A stretch of 64,000 bases of DNA, taken from contig NC_092686.1 in the NCBI RefSeq assembly GCF_964275005.1, positions 17,188,547 to 17,252,546 of the forward strand. The letters run 5' to 3'. The translations under genes were made by a program, and so were the position numbers. The DNA comes from Diadema setosum (Eukaryota; Echinodermata; Echinoidea; Diadematoida; Diadematidae). Positions 12,701 through 22,723 of the stretch are shown piece by piece (the first letter of the stretch is position 1; every line of letters starts with the position of its first letter). The notes beneath the pieces are model-generated. The model was not told the DNA's origin. It saw only the letters and a program-made list of their open reading frames with translations, and did no database searches.

Positions 12701-15700
12701 ACACAAATTTCTCAATGGTTTTGATTTTATAAGAAACATCGACTGCTGAACAGCATCACCCAAAATATTTCCATATATGTGACCTTGCATCACAAAATGA
12801 ACAAAGAGTCGCCAGACATGGAATTTTAGTTGAGGGCAGATTCTTAAAGAGCAGACTCTAAGCTTTAAGATGTATAACTCAATTCAATTGGACTCCCCTA
12901 ACCTATCTAAATACTGGAAAGAAAGCACATACTCTGGAAAACTGTGAACTGGGAAAAGAGGCTGTGAAGTACAGAGTCTATTCAAGCACTATAATCTTTA
13001 CTAAGCTGTGCTAGCTGTGCAGTGAAATTAGGGACAAAACACAAAAAGTAAACCACCGGAGCAACAACGATGAAGGAATTATCAGATTAAGCTGAAATTT
13101 TAGCATGTTCTATTGACACATTCTGTCCATGATTAATCCTAACTTTCAAAGCAGTAGAGTTATCCTTTCAAAAGTTATTAGACTTGAAAGTGAAGAGTGT
13201 GTAAAGGATTTCAAGAAATGAAAAGGGGACTCTAGGACATACTGTTCTTCCCCCCCCCCAAAAAAAAAGGGTTGTAGAAAAACTGCTGAAAACACATTTT
13301 CCCATTCATGTTATGATCCCAAACTTATGAATAATGTAGAAGAAGGATACGCCTTTCAGAAAATATGAAAAACTCAAGATTGACTTGGTTGACCCATTTC
13401 ATCTTTTTTGAGTCCTCACATAAAATCAAGGGGTGCATCTTTTTGTTTGTTTTGTGATGCACGGTCACATAATTATGTAAAGGGATTCTTCAAACAAAAA
13501 ATTATGTGAAAAAGTGCTATGTAGGGACATTACACAGTCTCAGCAGTGCAGTTGGTTTTAATATGTATGGTTAGCTTTTATACAGAGCAGTCCACATTTA
13601 GTGTCGTACATTTTCTTGACAGGAAGATAATTTTATTACAGTTGAAGTAATCACCTTACAGTCGTAAGACCTATTGAAGCTCATAATATCATACAAAAGC
13701 AACAATGAGAGTCTAGGATACAAGTTTGATGATATGTTTAGAATAGAGCAATGAAACTTTTCAGTTTTGTGAGATTCTGTGTTATGTGAAGAGAAGTAAG
13801 CGCCATGATTTAATGAACCTTAACCCTATTCTAACTGGGGGGGGGGGTCAAATTGACCCCCCCCCCCTCGACGTTTCGCGCCACGATTTCGCAACGCGCA
13901 AAGCTTTTACCGCGTCGTTTCACGACTTTTTTCATTGAAGTCTCCCGCATATTTTGGGACCAAATTTGCGACGTCCGGGTACACCGTTTTGAAGTTACGT
14001 AATGTTTTGCATATGCATGTCAACCAAAAAACAGCTCAAATTCATGATATCGTGTGCAAATCCAATGCAAATTGTGTGTTTTGGTTAAATTGATATAAAT
14101 TAGATTATTTCAACTTTTAACCATTGAAATTAATCGATTCTAGTGTAGATAAGCCTGAAAGAGTGCCTGCAACAAGTTTTGGCAAAAAAAACAAAAGAAA
14201 ACAAAAGGTTGAAAAAACAATAAAATACATAAGAAATTAACAAAACAATAAAAAACAAAAGAAATTAATTTCAATTGAGCTATTTTTTTATACAAAAATT
14301 GTTTGATGTGTCTTGAGGAATTCTGACACAAACATTTAGCAATCCTCCAGTCTTTTTAATGGAGTTATAGGTAAAAATATGATTTCATGCACAAATTTGC
14401 ATAATTAATTTATTAAAAATAGAAAGGCAATATTTTTCTATTGTATGACGATGTAATCTTGTAGTTGACATCCAGCTCTATCTTCAGGCAAAATTTCACG
14501 GCGATCGCGCGATCGGCGGCCGAGATCTGAAGGGGGGGTCAAATTGACCCCCCCTCAGTAAAAACTTGGTCTCAAATAGCCCAGTTAGAATAGGGTTAAG
14601 ATCATATATATTTGCATAAACTTTAGTTTTGAGCATCAAATCTTGATTACCTAATGTGACATTTTAATGAGGCATAGTTCCACAATTTCCTAAGTCCAAA
14701 TGTAAACAAGAAAACTGATTAGCTTAATTTTGTTCATTAGTGATAGCAAAGTGAATTAAGTTGGCATTCTGGTGGTTCCCAATATTTAGAATGTTGAGAA
14801 AATTTGCAGTAGACATATGATAGCAAAGTGAATTAAGTTGGCATTCTAGTGGTTCCCAATATTTAGAATGCTGAGAAAATTTGCAGTAGGACATATGACC
14901 AAGAATGAAACATTGCACATTTCATATTACATATTCAAATTTCATATGTTTCAAGAGCAAAATAAAGAAAAGCATCAATTGGATAGTTAAGTTAAAAGGA
15001 AATATTGTTAATGAACTAAATGACTGTTTTTCTCTACATTTTTCTGGAACTGTAGTACCTCCAACCTACAGTGCGGCAGCCAAGAAGAACGGTGAAAGTA
15101 ATGCTCTGGTCATCTCAGCAGAACCTGACAGCCCTGGGCCTCCTCAGGGAGTCCTGTGCCCGTATGCCATGAAGGGCACGTGTCGCTATGGCACTAAGTG
15201 TCTCTACATGCATGGAGAGGTCTGTGATCTCTGTGGTGAGGCTTGCTTGATGCCATTTGATGACGAGCAAAACAAGCAACATCGATTGGTATGTATTCCT
15301 GTTCTCCTCGTAAGTCATTATTTAATACAATGATGCCAGACAAAATGAACAAGAAATTGTTTTCTGTATATACCAATGTATGTTCAATTAACATATCATC
15401 TCAGAGGAATTCAAACTATACTTGAGAGCTTTGATGGCATTTTTCTTCAGGCTTTCCTTACCAGCGACTGAAGTTTGCAGTCTTCTTCTTATCTTTAGGG
15501 TGACTTTATTTGTACTGATGTGATCAGACAAGTATTTGATTTGTACATTAGCTATAATCTTAGGCTGAAGTAGATATTAATTGATCAAGACCACTTAACA
15601 AATTGTTTCCATTATTCAGTTTCAGTTTCAGTTTAGTTTATTTCCACAAGTTCAGGTAAAAACATATAAATATACAATCAATCAGTTCTAACCAATACAT

Positions 15701-18700
15701 ATACAAACCAAAAATTATTTTGGATAAGTACATAATCACAGTTAAAAATTAAAAAGTGTGTGTTCAAGATTGACATAACAATTAAAATAAATGGTGGAGG
15801 AAATCAGCAGTAGGTCATTGGCCTTTCGAGGCTATCCCATGAGCAAATATACAATATTAAAACTGTATGTCGTTATACACTGTTTCATAAATCATGAGTC
15901 GTATAAAAAGAACCGGATTTGCAATAAATAGGGACATGAAAAGAACATTCAAAGGGAAGGAACCAAGACATACCAAAAGCAACCATAAAAGGGTGGGACA
16001 AAAGGATGGGCAAGAATTATAATTAAATGCAATTCAAAAAAAAAAAATATACAATTTGTGCATACAATATTCTATAAAAATCTGTAAAGACAAACAAAAT
16101 TACATATCATCACAATACTGAGTATCATTGAATATAGTGTGCAGCTGTATAAGCATTTGTACACACAGTGAAATCCTCAAAAGGGAACATGTTTTAGCCT
16201 CTTTTTCATATATTTCAGGAGACAACAACACCCTTTGTCATACAGGCCACATATTTTATTCTAGATTGTTGTGTTGTACTGTGTTCAGGTGTATGTCATT
16301 ACTGTCTCTTACCATAGAGTCAATAGTTTGGAGAGAGAGTATGCATAATTCAAATAGGAAACTGACAGAGCTTATATGGAAGTTGTTAAGCAGTAGCAGA
16401 AGAGAGTTTGTTCACAAATTACAATTTGTAAAGTGTGATACTTGAGTAAATGCCTGTATGAAAGAGTTGGTTAACTAAGTGATTGTTGGCTGGTCGTCTT
16501 TTTCTTGATATCTACAGACCTTCATAATTTTCCAGAATTGTTTTTCTTTTTGTCTTTCCTGTTTACTAAAACTTTTGTAAAAGTGAAAATGATATTCCTG
16601 TTACATCATTCTATCTCTGCAAAATGCAAGTATGTTTGTTTTGTGAAAAGAGAGACATATATAACAATCTTTTGAATATCTATGATGGTCATTCAGTGTG
16701 TGGAAGTTTAGAATGATAATTCACATTGTATCCCAGGATTGCCTCAAGAAGCATGAGAAAGAGATGCAGGAGGCATTTCTGTACCAGCAGAGTAAAGATA
16801 TAGTCTGCGGCATCTGTATGGAAACCATCATGGACAAGTCGCCACGGGAACGCAAATTTGGCATCCTCTCGGACTGCACTCACCCTTACTGTTTGGATTG
16901 CATCAGGAAGTGGCGGAGCGGAAAGCAGTTTGAGAAGACCATCATCAGGTAGAATGAATAATGCACACCTGTGTCTCTTGTGCTGTAGTTTGCTGCTGAT
17001 TAATGTGTAGATATCTGCTCTACACCCTCACTTCTCAACCAGTGGGTCGCAAAGCGCTCGCAGGTGGGAAGCAATGTCGGCAAAAAATCAAATAGAAAAG
17101 AAACATACGTATGGGATCTAACTGGGCCTCAAGAGATTTGTAGGAGCCAAAGTTGGCATCGGGTTGGAAATTTGAGAAGCATGGCTCTCCACCATTTCAT
17201 TGTTTACAGGGGAATCTTGGGACAACAAGGTCAGATGAAGTATAAAAACTGCATATGTAATGAGGGAAGTCATTGCCCAAATTTCTATTATGCGTTAACC
17301 TATGGCCGTGTGTTATTTCTAGAGATTACAAGGCAACTGTGGGCAAAAAAATAAAGAAGAACAAAGGAGTTTGGTGTGGAGGTTTGATGAAACAAAATAA
17401 GCAGAAAATCACCAACCATTTGGAGCGAGGCACAAAGTAGCGGATATATGACTTTTCATACCAAATGAACGAGTGACAGAAGTGATGTTCATGTAATCAA
17501 TAATGCGCATGCTTCTTTAGATTAAGCCAAGAAAAAGAGAAAAAGTACAATGTACATGTAGAGTACAATGTACATGTAGTTTCTTGTCCCTGGGCTCATC
17601 TGATGAAGATATCAAAATTTTGTGTTTCACATCCCTGACCACGTCCTTTTTTAGTTGCCATTTTTTTATATTTACTACTTTTTGGCAGCCGTAAATACAG
17701 AGGAAATACACGTATCGAAGCACACGCCATGTTAATAGAATCGTAGATAGTGCATACTCACTATCCTACTTGTACTGCTAGGCAAGAATAATCTACAAAC
17801 CTACCGCTGTGTGTACTGTGATACTGTGGTCCTGTATGTGGCGCGCTGTAGAGAACATCAGCACTGACATCATGAATGGACAAGTTGTCTCTGCACAACA
17901 CTTGTGTATGCATAAGAGTATGAAGAGCTTGGCTTGTGTATCAATGGTTATGTACTTGTGCCCGCTATCACACTAGGAAGCTAGTTGTAGTGTTGCACTG
18001 CCTCTTGAATGGTTTTCAAACTTGCCCTAAATATTTCTCCACCTAACACACTTGCATCTGAGTCTCTAAAGTGCGGTAGAAGACACTACGCTTATACACA
18101 TTACTGAAAACCTCGATGACTGCAATGCGCTGTACTCGAGTAGTGGTAGTGGGTCATAGTACTGTAATACGCACACATACATGGTAGCACAGCCAGGGGT
18201 AAGATACTTACACGTACACAGCAGTGCTTCTAGGTCACATGAGGCAGAGTATGCCATGTATATGATGTGTATGCTGTGAATGATCTATTACTTGTTATAA
18301 GGAGATGATATGTTTGAGAATATTTGATGTTGCACAATTCAGATCTGTGGTGGTATTCTTACTATTGAAGGGACTAACATATCTATTGACATTACGCATT
18401 GTGCTTGACGTGAACCAAAGAAATCTGATTCTTAACTCTGTCCTTGTCTGTGTATGTCATACTTCATGTATCAGGGGCTGTCCCACCTGTCGCAAGATGT
18501 CAAACTTTGTGACCCCCAGTGACTATTGGGTGGAGGACCCTGAGGAGAAGCTCAAGCTGATTGAAAAGTACAAAGCTGCTCTGAGGTATGTCTCTTTTGT
18601 CTTATTTTGTTTTAATGTCAGCCTTGCAGGGAATACTTTCCCTTCTCAAAATTGGATGCCGATTTTAGTCAATGGGTAAATGTTTCTAACAAAAAAGTGT

Positions 18701-19801
18701 ATAATTCTATGTAATGAAAGTGCTCCACAAATGGCATTTCATATGGCAGTCATATCCAAAATGTATAGTGAATTTCTGTGCGATACCAGGAAAATTATTC
18801 CCTGCTTTGAAGGGAGAAGCCTTTTTAGCAGATCAGTGGGGATATCTGCAGCTGGAAATCAGTTATGTTTACAATCCATGTAATAAACATTATGAATGAA
18901 ATTGTCAGTCTTATTTATCATCTCTTTCTTTCTTTCTTTCTTTCTTTTTTTCAGGAATCAATATATTATGTCCAGTACGAATGACTCAAAGAATGGTAAT
19001 GTTTTGATAGAAGGATTTTAATGTATATCTTACATCTCTGCTTTGGTCTACAGTTCCAAGCCATGCAAGTACTTTGACCAGGGAAATGGAAAGTGTCCAT
19101 TTGGGGCAGACTGCTTCTATCTGCATGCTTTCCCTGACGGCACCAAGGAGGACCGCTCTAAGATTCGTCACTGCCGCTCATCCAGCAACAAGATCAAGAC
19201 ACTGCGTCCCCATCTCCTCTGGGAGTTCTTCGAGCAACGCAACAGCCTCTTTGACTTCGGAAGTGATGAAGACGACTTCTTCCTGTTCGGGTCATCCCTC
19301 TGGCATGATGAATGGGATTACTTCAGCGAGCTGAGTGAGGCTGATGACTTTCTCGACTACCTGCAGTACATGGGATCTGACGGCGACAGCGAGAACGACT
19401 TCGACTCGGACTGGAGTGGTGACATCCCAACATCCGGAGATGGGGAGGAGAATGTTGGACCACTGGTGGAGGGTCACTATGAGGATGGAGAGGTGGACGC
19501 TGATGATGAGTGGGAAGAAGGGAATGAGGATGGGAATGGTGGAGAGGGCGATGGAGAGGATGAAGGAGATGAAGAGGAGAGGGAAGCACACCAAGAAGTG
19601 GAGGAGGAGGAGGAGGAGGAGGAGGAAGATGTCGAGGAGGAGGAAGAGGAAGATGAGGAGGAGGTAGTTGTGGGTGGAATTTGCATAGAGGAGGGGGGAG
19701 TGGGATGTGATGGGGCTGGTGATATGGTCAAATCTGTGCAAGCTGATGAGTGTGGGTACAGCGAGGAAGATTCCCAGTATTCAGATTGTGTGGATTGGTG
19801 A
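638..19801 (+). CDS. MKRN1: Makorin-1-like RING/CCCH E3 ubiquitin ligase (7 coding exons, complete)
   Basis: Joined coding exons: 638-717, 10421-10552, 12475-12695, 15056-15288, 16737-16948, 18475-18585 and 19054-19801. The total is 1737 nt, or 578 aa plus TGA, with every junction GT-AG and in phase. Domains in order: CCCH1 (C26, C34, C40, H44), CCCH2 (C56, C64, C70, H74), linker with a makorin-1-type EFIPGQPF motif (~134-141), CCCH3 (C179, C187, C193, H197), makorin Cys-His motif (C201, C204, H220, C224), C3HC4 RING (C246, C249, C269, H271, C274, C277, C295, C298), CCCH4 (C334, C344, C350, H354), an LLWEFFEQRN block matching the vertebrate MKRN1 C-terminus, then a long acidic tail to 578. 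Makorins are RNA-binding RING E3 ligases. All zinc ligands and RING residues are present, so it should be active. Vertebrate MKRN1 is about 480 aa; the extra length is mainly the tail. The start ATG has a G at +4 and supplies the first cysteine of CCCH1. MKRN1 is preferred over MKRN2 because of the linker and post-CCCH4 motifs. Confidence 0.96.
1627..2184. mobile_element. TTAA-flanked foldback MITE, family A (full copy)
   Basis: The two halves are near-perfect inverted complements: the left arm runs inward from AGGGAAGATAAACCC and the right arm ends GGGTTTACCTTCCCT. TTAA sits directly outside each end (1623-1626 and 2185-2188), the target preference of piggyBac-type transposons. Open frames on both strands here are products of the inverted repeat. 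Diverged or half copies occur near 7240-7600, 26074-26622, 36615-36880, 48264-48600, 59950-60240 and 62160-62490. Confidence 0.75.
3572..3665. repeat. ~94 bp dispersed repeat, copy 1
   Basis: Shares the cores CATAGACACCTGCCCGAGTA and CTCAGGACTCGTC with 42268-42362. The termini resemble TTAACC...GGTTAA, so it may be a tiny TTAA element. No coding potential. Confidence 0.6.
3741..4190. repeat. Dispersed ~450 bp repeat, family B, uninterrupted copy
   Basis: Begins CCTCTGTCAAGGGAGGAGG and ends near GCGGAGGTCTGCG. It aligns throughout with 38611-39680 (which carries an inserted element) and with 63650-64000 (cut by the window end). No ORF. Family B is probably a non-autonomous dispersed element; no terminal inverted repeat was recognised. 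Confidence 0.65.
5642..5710. repeat. Perfect 20 bp hairpin
   Basis: The arms TAGTGGAGATGCAGCACACT (5642-5661) and its exact reverse complement (5691-5710) flank a 29 nt loop. It lies within makorin intron 1, just left of the 5755-6900 element. The stem is short for an animal miRNA precursor, and pairing beyond it is limited to a few weak pairs. Confidence 0.7.
5755..6900. mobile_element. 1.15 kb inverted-repeat DNA element
   Basis: Left end TGTGACCCGCGACAACGGTT and the right end, read in reverse, TGTGACCGGCGACAACGGTT. Similarity continues through TTCAGGCAAAAGTCG (about 40 bp). The interior has a YY1-like CCGCCATCTTG (6463-6473) and a CCAAT box (6577-6581) in a CpG-richer patch. No transposase frame. 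A TA follows the right end but AA precedes the left, so the target duplication is unclear. Confidence 0.7.
7240..7600. mobile_element. Decayed family A foldback
   Basis: Retains family A segments in order: ATAAAGAAAATATAAAGA, a TTCCCCTGGC block, CATGACATCACAAC, and a right arm with AACTTTCACAC. The ends are lost, so the boundaries are approximate. Confidence 0.5.
8616..8719. mobile_element. 104 bp inverted-repeat mini element
   Basis: Ends TACTGTAAAACGAGG and, in reverse, TACTGTAAAACATGA, with internal TTCGCG/CGCGAA. Related TACTG...CAGTA structures with TTTTCGCG cores occur at 22512-22723 and near 53485-53575. Confidence 0.6.
9105..9210. repeat. Degenerate telomere-like (TTAGGG) repeats
   Basis: A run of TTAGGGTTAGGGTTAG with many one-base variants (TTTGGG, TTAGGA, TTAGAG). 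It is interstitial, within makorin intron 1, too degenerate and short to be a functional telomere. Confidence 0.7.
10147..10170. repeat. 24 bp perfect palindrome
   Basis: Twelve-base half TGTACATGTACC followed by its exact complement GGTACATGTACA. It sits in a stretch rich in the simple motif GTACATGTA, which recurs elsewhere (for example 17550-17580). Confidence 0.6.
10421..10552 (+). CDS. MKRN1: Makorin coding exon 2 (CCCH fingers 1-2)
   Basis: Acceptor TTTTGCAG|G at 10420/10421, donor AA|GTAAGC at 10552/10553. Encodes YFIHGMCREG onward: the rest of CCCH1 (C34, C40, H44) and CCCH2 up to C70. Lys71 is split across the junction with exon 3, whose FQH supplies H74. Confidence 0.96.
12107..12178. 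repeat. (TTTTA)n microsatellite with poly-T/poly-G tail
   Basis: Repeated TTTTA units decaying into T-rich sequence and a G run, in makorin intron 2. Confidence 0.85.
12475..12695 (+). CDS. MKRN1: Makorin coding exon 3 (linker)
   Basis: Acceptor TGTTTCAG|G, donor T|GTAAGA after 12695, phase 1. It starts FQHVAPANQ, which completes CCCH2, then encodes a polar, low-conservation linker ending AKEFIPGQPFQGS. This matches the MKRN1 linker motif EFVPGQPY. Residues 72-144. Confidence 0.93.
12778..13469. mobile_element. 692 bp TA-flanked MITE, family C, copy 1
   Basis: The ends TGTGACCTTGCATCACAAAA and, in reverse, TGTGACCGTGCATCACAAAA are flanked by TA (12776-12777 and 13470-13471), as for Tc1/mariner-type insertions. 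The reverse complement of 56159-56851 aligns along its whole length (for example ATCAGATTAA and GTGAAGAGTGTG segments). No ORF. It lies in makorin intron 3. Confidence 0.8.
13824..14595. mobile_element. 772 bp piggyBac-like MITE, family D
   Basis: TTAA duplications at 13820-13823 and 14596-14599 flank perfect 16 bp terminal repeats (CCCTATTCTAACTGGG and its complement). Just inside each end is a second inverted motif, GGGTCAAATTGACCCC, within G/C runs. Ends starting CCC with TTAA targets are typical of piggyBac. Only short frames inside; it lies in makorin intron 3. Confidence 0.8.
14741..14895. repeat. ~77 bp tandem duplication
   Basis: Two adjacent, nearly identical units start TGATAGCAAAGTGAATTAAG (14741 and 14818). 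They differ by a few substitutions and one inserted G, so this is a recent duplication just upstream of makorin exon 4. Confidence 0.85.
15056..15288 (+). CDS. MKRN1: Makorin coding exon 4 (CCCH finger 3, makorin Cys-His)
   Basis: Acceptor ACTGTAG|TA and donor TTG|GTATGT, ending in phase 0. It contains LCPYAMKGTCRYGTKC...H (CCCH3, residues 179-197), immediately followed by the family-specific EVCDLCGEAC...H block. The Cys-His motif is finished by DC at the start of exon 5. Confidence 0.95.
16737..16948 (+). CDS. MKRN1: Makorin coding exon 5 (RING finger, first part)
   Basis: Acceptor ATCCCAG|GAT, donor AG|GTAGAA (a weak but usable donor). It encodes residues 223-292: DCLKKHEKEM, then the RING ligands C246, C249, C269, H271, C274 and C277, ending KQFEKTII. 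Arg293 is split with exon 6. Confidence 0.95.
18475..18585 (+). CDS. MKRN1: Makorin coding exon 6 (end of RING)
   Basis: Acceptor TGTATCAG|G, donor AG|GTATGT. It encodes GCPTCRKMSNFVTPSDYW (residues 294-311), the last RING Cys pair plus the conserved makorin S/NFV-PS-YWVE segment, and continues to residue 329. Phase 2. Confidence 0.95.
18915..18954 (+). repeat. (CTTT)n tract ending in a cryptic splice acceptor
   Basis: The CTTT repeat runs into TTTTTTTCAG at 18951-18954, a strong-looking acceptor in makorin intron 6. The following 41 nt up to a G|GTAATG donor are open, but using them would break the reading frame into exon 7. Confidence 0.7.
19054..19801 (+). CDS. MKRN1: Makorin coding exon 7 (CCCH finger 4, acidic tail, stop)
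   Basis: Acceptor GTCTACAG|T. It encodes SKPCKYFDQG...H, which is CCCH4 (C334, C344, C350, H354), and the MKRN1-like WEFFEQRN block around W386. About 190 residues dominated by Asp, Glu and Gly follow, ending YSDCVDW then TGA at 19799-19801. A GAG/GAA run at about 19601-19663 encodes an almost uninterrupted Glu/Asp stretch (513-533), a potential length polymorphism. Confidence 0.95.
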
Positions 19802-21031
19802 TGGATTAGGGAGGGATCCTCAGAATTAACCAGGAGAGAAAGAAACCTGGTTTTACATTACCCACCAACCAGCCGAAGAGGAAAATTCAACCAAGCAAGA
19901 AAAAACATACTAATCATTGCTGAAGATGAGATGTAATCCGGAGAAAGGCAGTTAACTGGTCAGAGAGTGTATTTACAGCATGCTCACTGTCTGCAGTGGT
20001 TATTGGAATAGAAAATATGTGTTGATATTGGAAGGGTCCTAGAATGTGTGTAGTTGATCTGTCTGCTTTATATAGCTACATTGTGTGGTAGCATATAGAG
20101 GGATTACGTGTTCTTGTGCTAGACATTATCTGACTGCAATGTGTGTATATAAAATAAAGAGGGTGTCGCATTCTGGTACTCCTACACTGTTAGTAAGAGT
20201 TGCAAGGCTCTAATGCAGCAGTTACAAATATCTAGTTTCATTTGAAAACAAGGTTGTCTGTTGAATTCATGGAGCAAACGTGTCGTTTTTCCTCTACAAG
20301 CACAGTCGTGCGGGCCTTTGTGAAGAGCATTGAATTCATCATCACTCACTGACGTAACACTTTCAGTTTGTAGCAGACCTTACACTGGTTCAGTTATGTC
20401 TCCTTACAGTCTCCATTCAGTTGGGATTTTGTCTTCCCATCAGGTGGTGGAAGGAAGCCATTTCTGTTGAGGAAGGGGTGAGACAATTTGTTCTTCAGTT
20501 TTTGATGCATTAGACATTCACTTAAATGAGAAAAGTGAAAGCAGCTGTGGAATTATCATCAGTTCCATCGCATGGAATTGTTTGGTGCAATCAAGCAGTG
20601 CATTCAGCACCCCTAGTAATGCGAGTGGTAGCCATACGAGTGCACTGGAGAAATATCCAAACTAATGCAGAGAAGTAATCACTGTTGGTCATGTGCAGTG
20701 CCAGTATACCAACTTTTCCAAGTTGTCTTTACTTATACATGGTCTCACTGTGTATGAGCCTGAATATGATGTTACCAACTCTATGATCTTGCCAAAAAAT
20801 GTTTCACTTTCACATCTGTTCAATTACAGGAAAGTCATGAACTGCTGTAGATTCATGCAGTACTCATTATAGAGAGTGAGAAATGTGATTTCATATTAAT
20901 AGTTAGAGAAATATATCACAGTTGTGAAAAAATAAAGTGGATGTTTGTTACAGCACTTCAATTTTCTTGAATCCTAAGTTATACAATATAGTAATAGTAC
21001 AGATCTCTATTTTGATTACAGTGAAAATAAA
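19802..21031 (+). other. Makorin 3' region / probable 3'UTR
   Basis: Non-coding sequence after the makorin stop codon. Candidate AATAAA signals lie at 20153-20158, 20931-20936 and 21026-21031, with further ones at 22062 and 25819. The first is about 350 nt after the stop and is the most economical choice; which are used cannot be told from sequence. Confidence 0.6.
20153..20158 (+). terminator. Candidate makorin polyadenylation signal (AATAAA)
   Basis: First canonical AATAAA downstream of the makorin stop codon. A GT-rich element (GGGTGTCGCATTCTGG) follows within 25 nt. Confidence 0.5.
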
Positions 21032-22511
21032 GACTTATTTTATATTTTGAAAAGCAATTAAATTATAGAAATGGTTTACCATGTAGATTACACTTGCAAG
21101 ATTTTTTCAAAGCAAATGTTATTTATTTCCTTGTAGAACTAGATACTGTGTAGAAAACCACAGAGCAATAGATAATACCATTAAAAATTCAAGAAGATAG
21201 TATTAGTAGAGATATTTTTGCTTCAAAAGTAACCTTTGCTTACATTTGTACATGTCTATGTCACTGATTCCATTGTTATTCTAACTTTGTATACATGCCA
21301 TCTGAGGGTGGACATAGGTTGTGTGACTCTGGGTTCTAAAACCAATGTATTAGAATGTGCCTGTGTTTTTATACATGTATCATCTCTTGTCCATGTGACA
21401 CCTTTGCATCGATACATGTTCCAGACTAACATGCAAATCTGTGTGTAGAGAGGTCTCTTTCTGACGCACATTGGATTCTTTAGTACATGTGCGTGTAGCA
21501 GTGCTTTGTACTGTATAAATCTGCTGACCATTTGTCACTCTTCATGTGCCCATATGCTAATGCATCAGGTAAGAAAGACGACCAGTATTTCCACAATATT
21601 ATACGTGCCAAGAAAAATACACTTAATATCTCTTTCTCCTTTTTTTTTTTTTCTTTTGATATAGTAGCATTGTGGTTGAAAATATTTCATTGACTGACAT
21701 GACTTTGTAGTGAGAAACACTCAATAATCTTGTGTTAATGCCTCAGCTTTTGATTTTGATTCAAAGTGTGTAAGTGGGGGTGAGATATAATTTGTGTGTA
21801 TGTGTCTGTTGCTAATTCAGTGTTGTATGCACGTATGTGATTGCTTTTCTTTTGACCATACCAAATAGTATTGATTCATTCCATTTGTTTGATGCTGTAG
21901 TTACACTGTCAGTCAATTTGTGTTCCTTGAAATATCTGTATTATATTGCTGTTTGCATATTTCACAAATCGTTATGGGAATATCTGTGATCATCTTTCAT
22001 TTATGCAGCAGATACTGTCATTGTCCAATGAGAGAACTGAAATTCATGTCACTCCAATCCAAATAAAGTCACTGTTCAGCACACAGGCGCTGGAATAGGG
22101 TGTCGGCATATTGCGAGTACATTCCATTATCAAGATTGATTGTACTTCAATTTATTATTATCTTTTTTTTAATCAGTCCTTCACCACAAAGATAGAGATA
22201 GTGGAGTAGTTACACGTCTTAACCCTTTATCAAGAAAACATCTTCAAACACTGGAAATTTAGCAAGGGGATGACAACAGCCCCATTTCACATTAAAAAAT
22301 GTTAGGATAGCAACTTTTGCTGGAATGGCAACTTCCAATAGCAACAGCCAATCAGGAAGGTGCATTCTTGTCGATTCCATGACAGTTGCCACTCAAGCAA
22401 GAGTTGCTATCATATCAACTTTTTATGAAATGGGGCCAAGATCCAGAAAGTTGAGAAACTCATGCTGCCTCATCATGTGTATGGATGACAGCCTCATGCT
22501 CCAGAACTGAA

Positions 22512-22723
22512 TACTGTATTTGTGTACGCTGTTATTTTCACGTACAGATATTTTCGCGAATGAGGGGATCATAGACATTTTCGCAAATTGATGCAGAGAG
22601 CTTCATAAGCGCACTATTACCTCAGCGCACAGTGAAATTTTCGCGTGTTGAATTCGCGGCCCATGCGTGATTCGCAAAATTCGCAAAAATTAAACCCTCG
22701 TGAAAATAACAGCTTATTCAGTA
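22512..22723. mobile_element. ~212 bp inverted-repeat mini element (TACTG...CAGTA)
   Basis: TACTG at the left and CAGTA at the right, with perfect internal arms GCTGTTATTTTCACG (22528-22542) and CGTGAAAATAACAGC (22699-22713). Internal TTTTCGCG/CGCGAA motifs match the 8616 and 53.5 kb elements. Confidence 0.65.

Noticed and set aside
19292..19741. 149-codon minus-strand frame and others overlapping makorin exon 7.
   Set aside because: Antisense shadows of the GAG-rich acidic tail (Leu/Ser/Pro runs).
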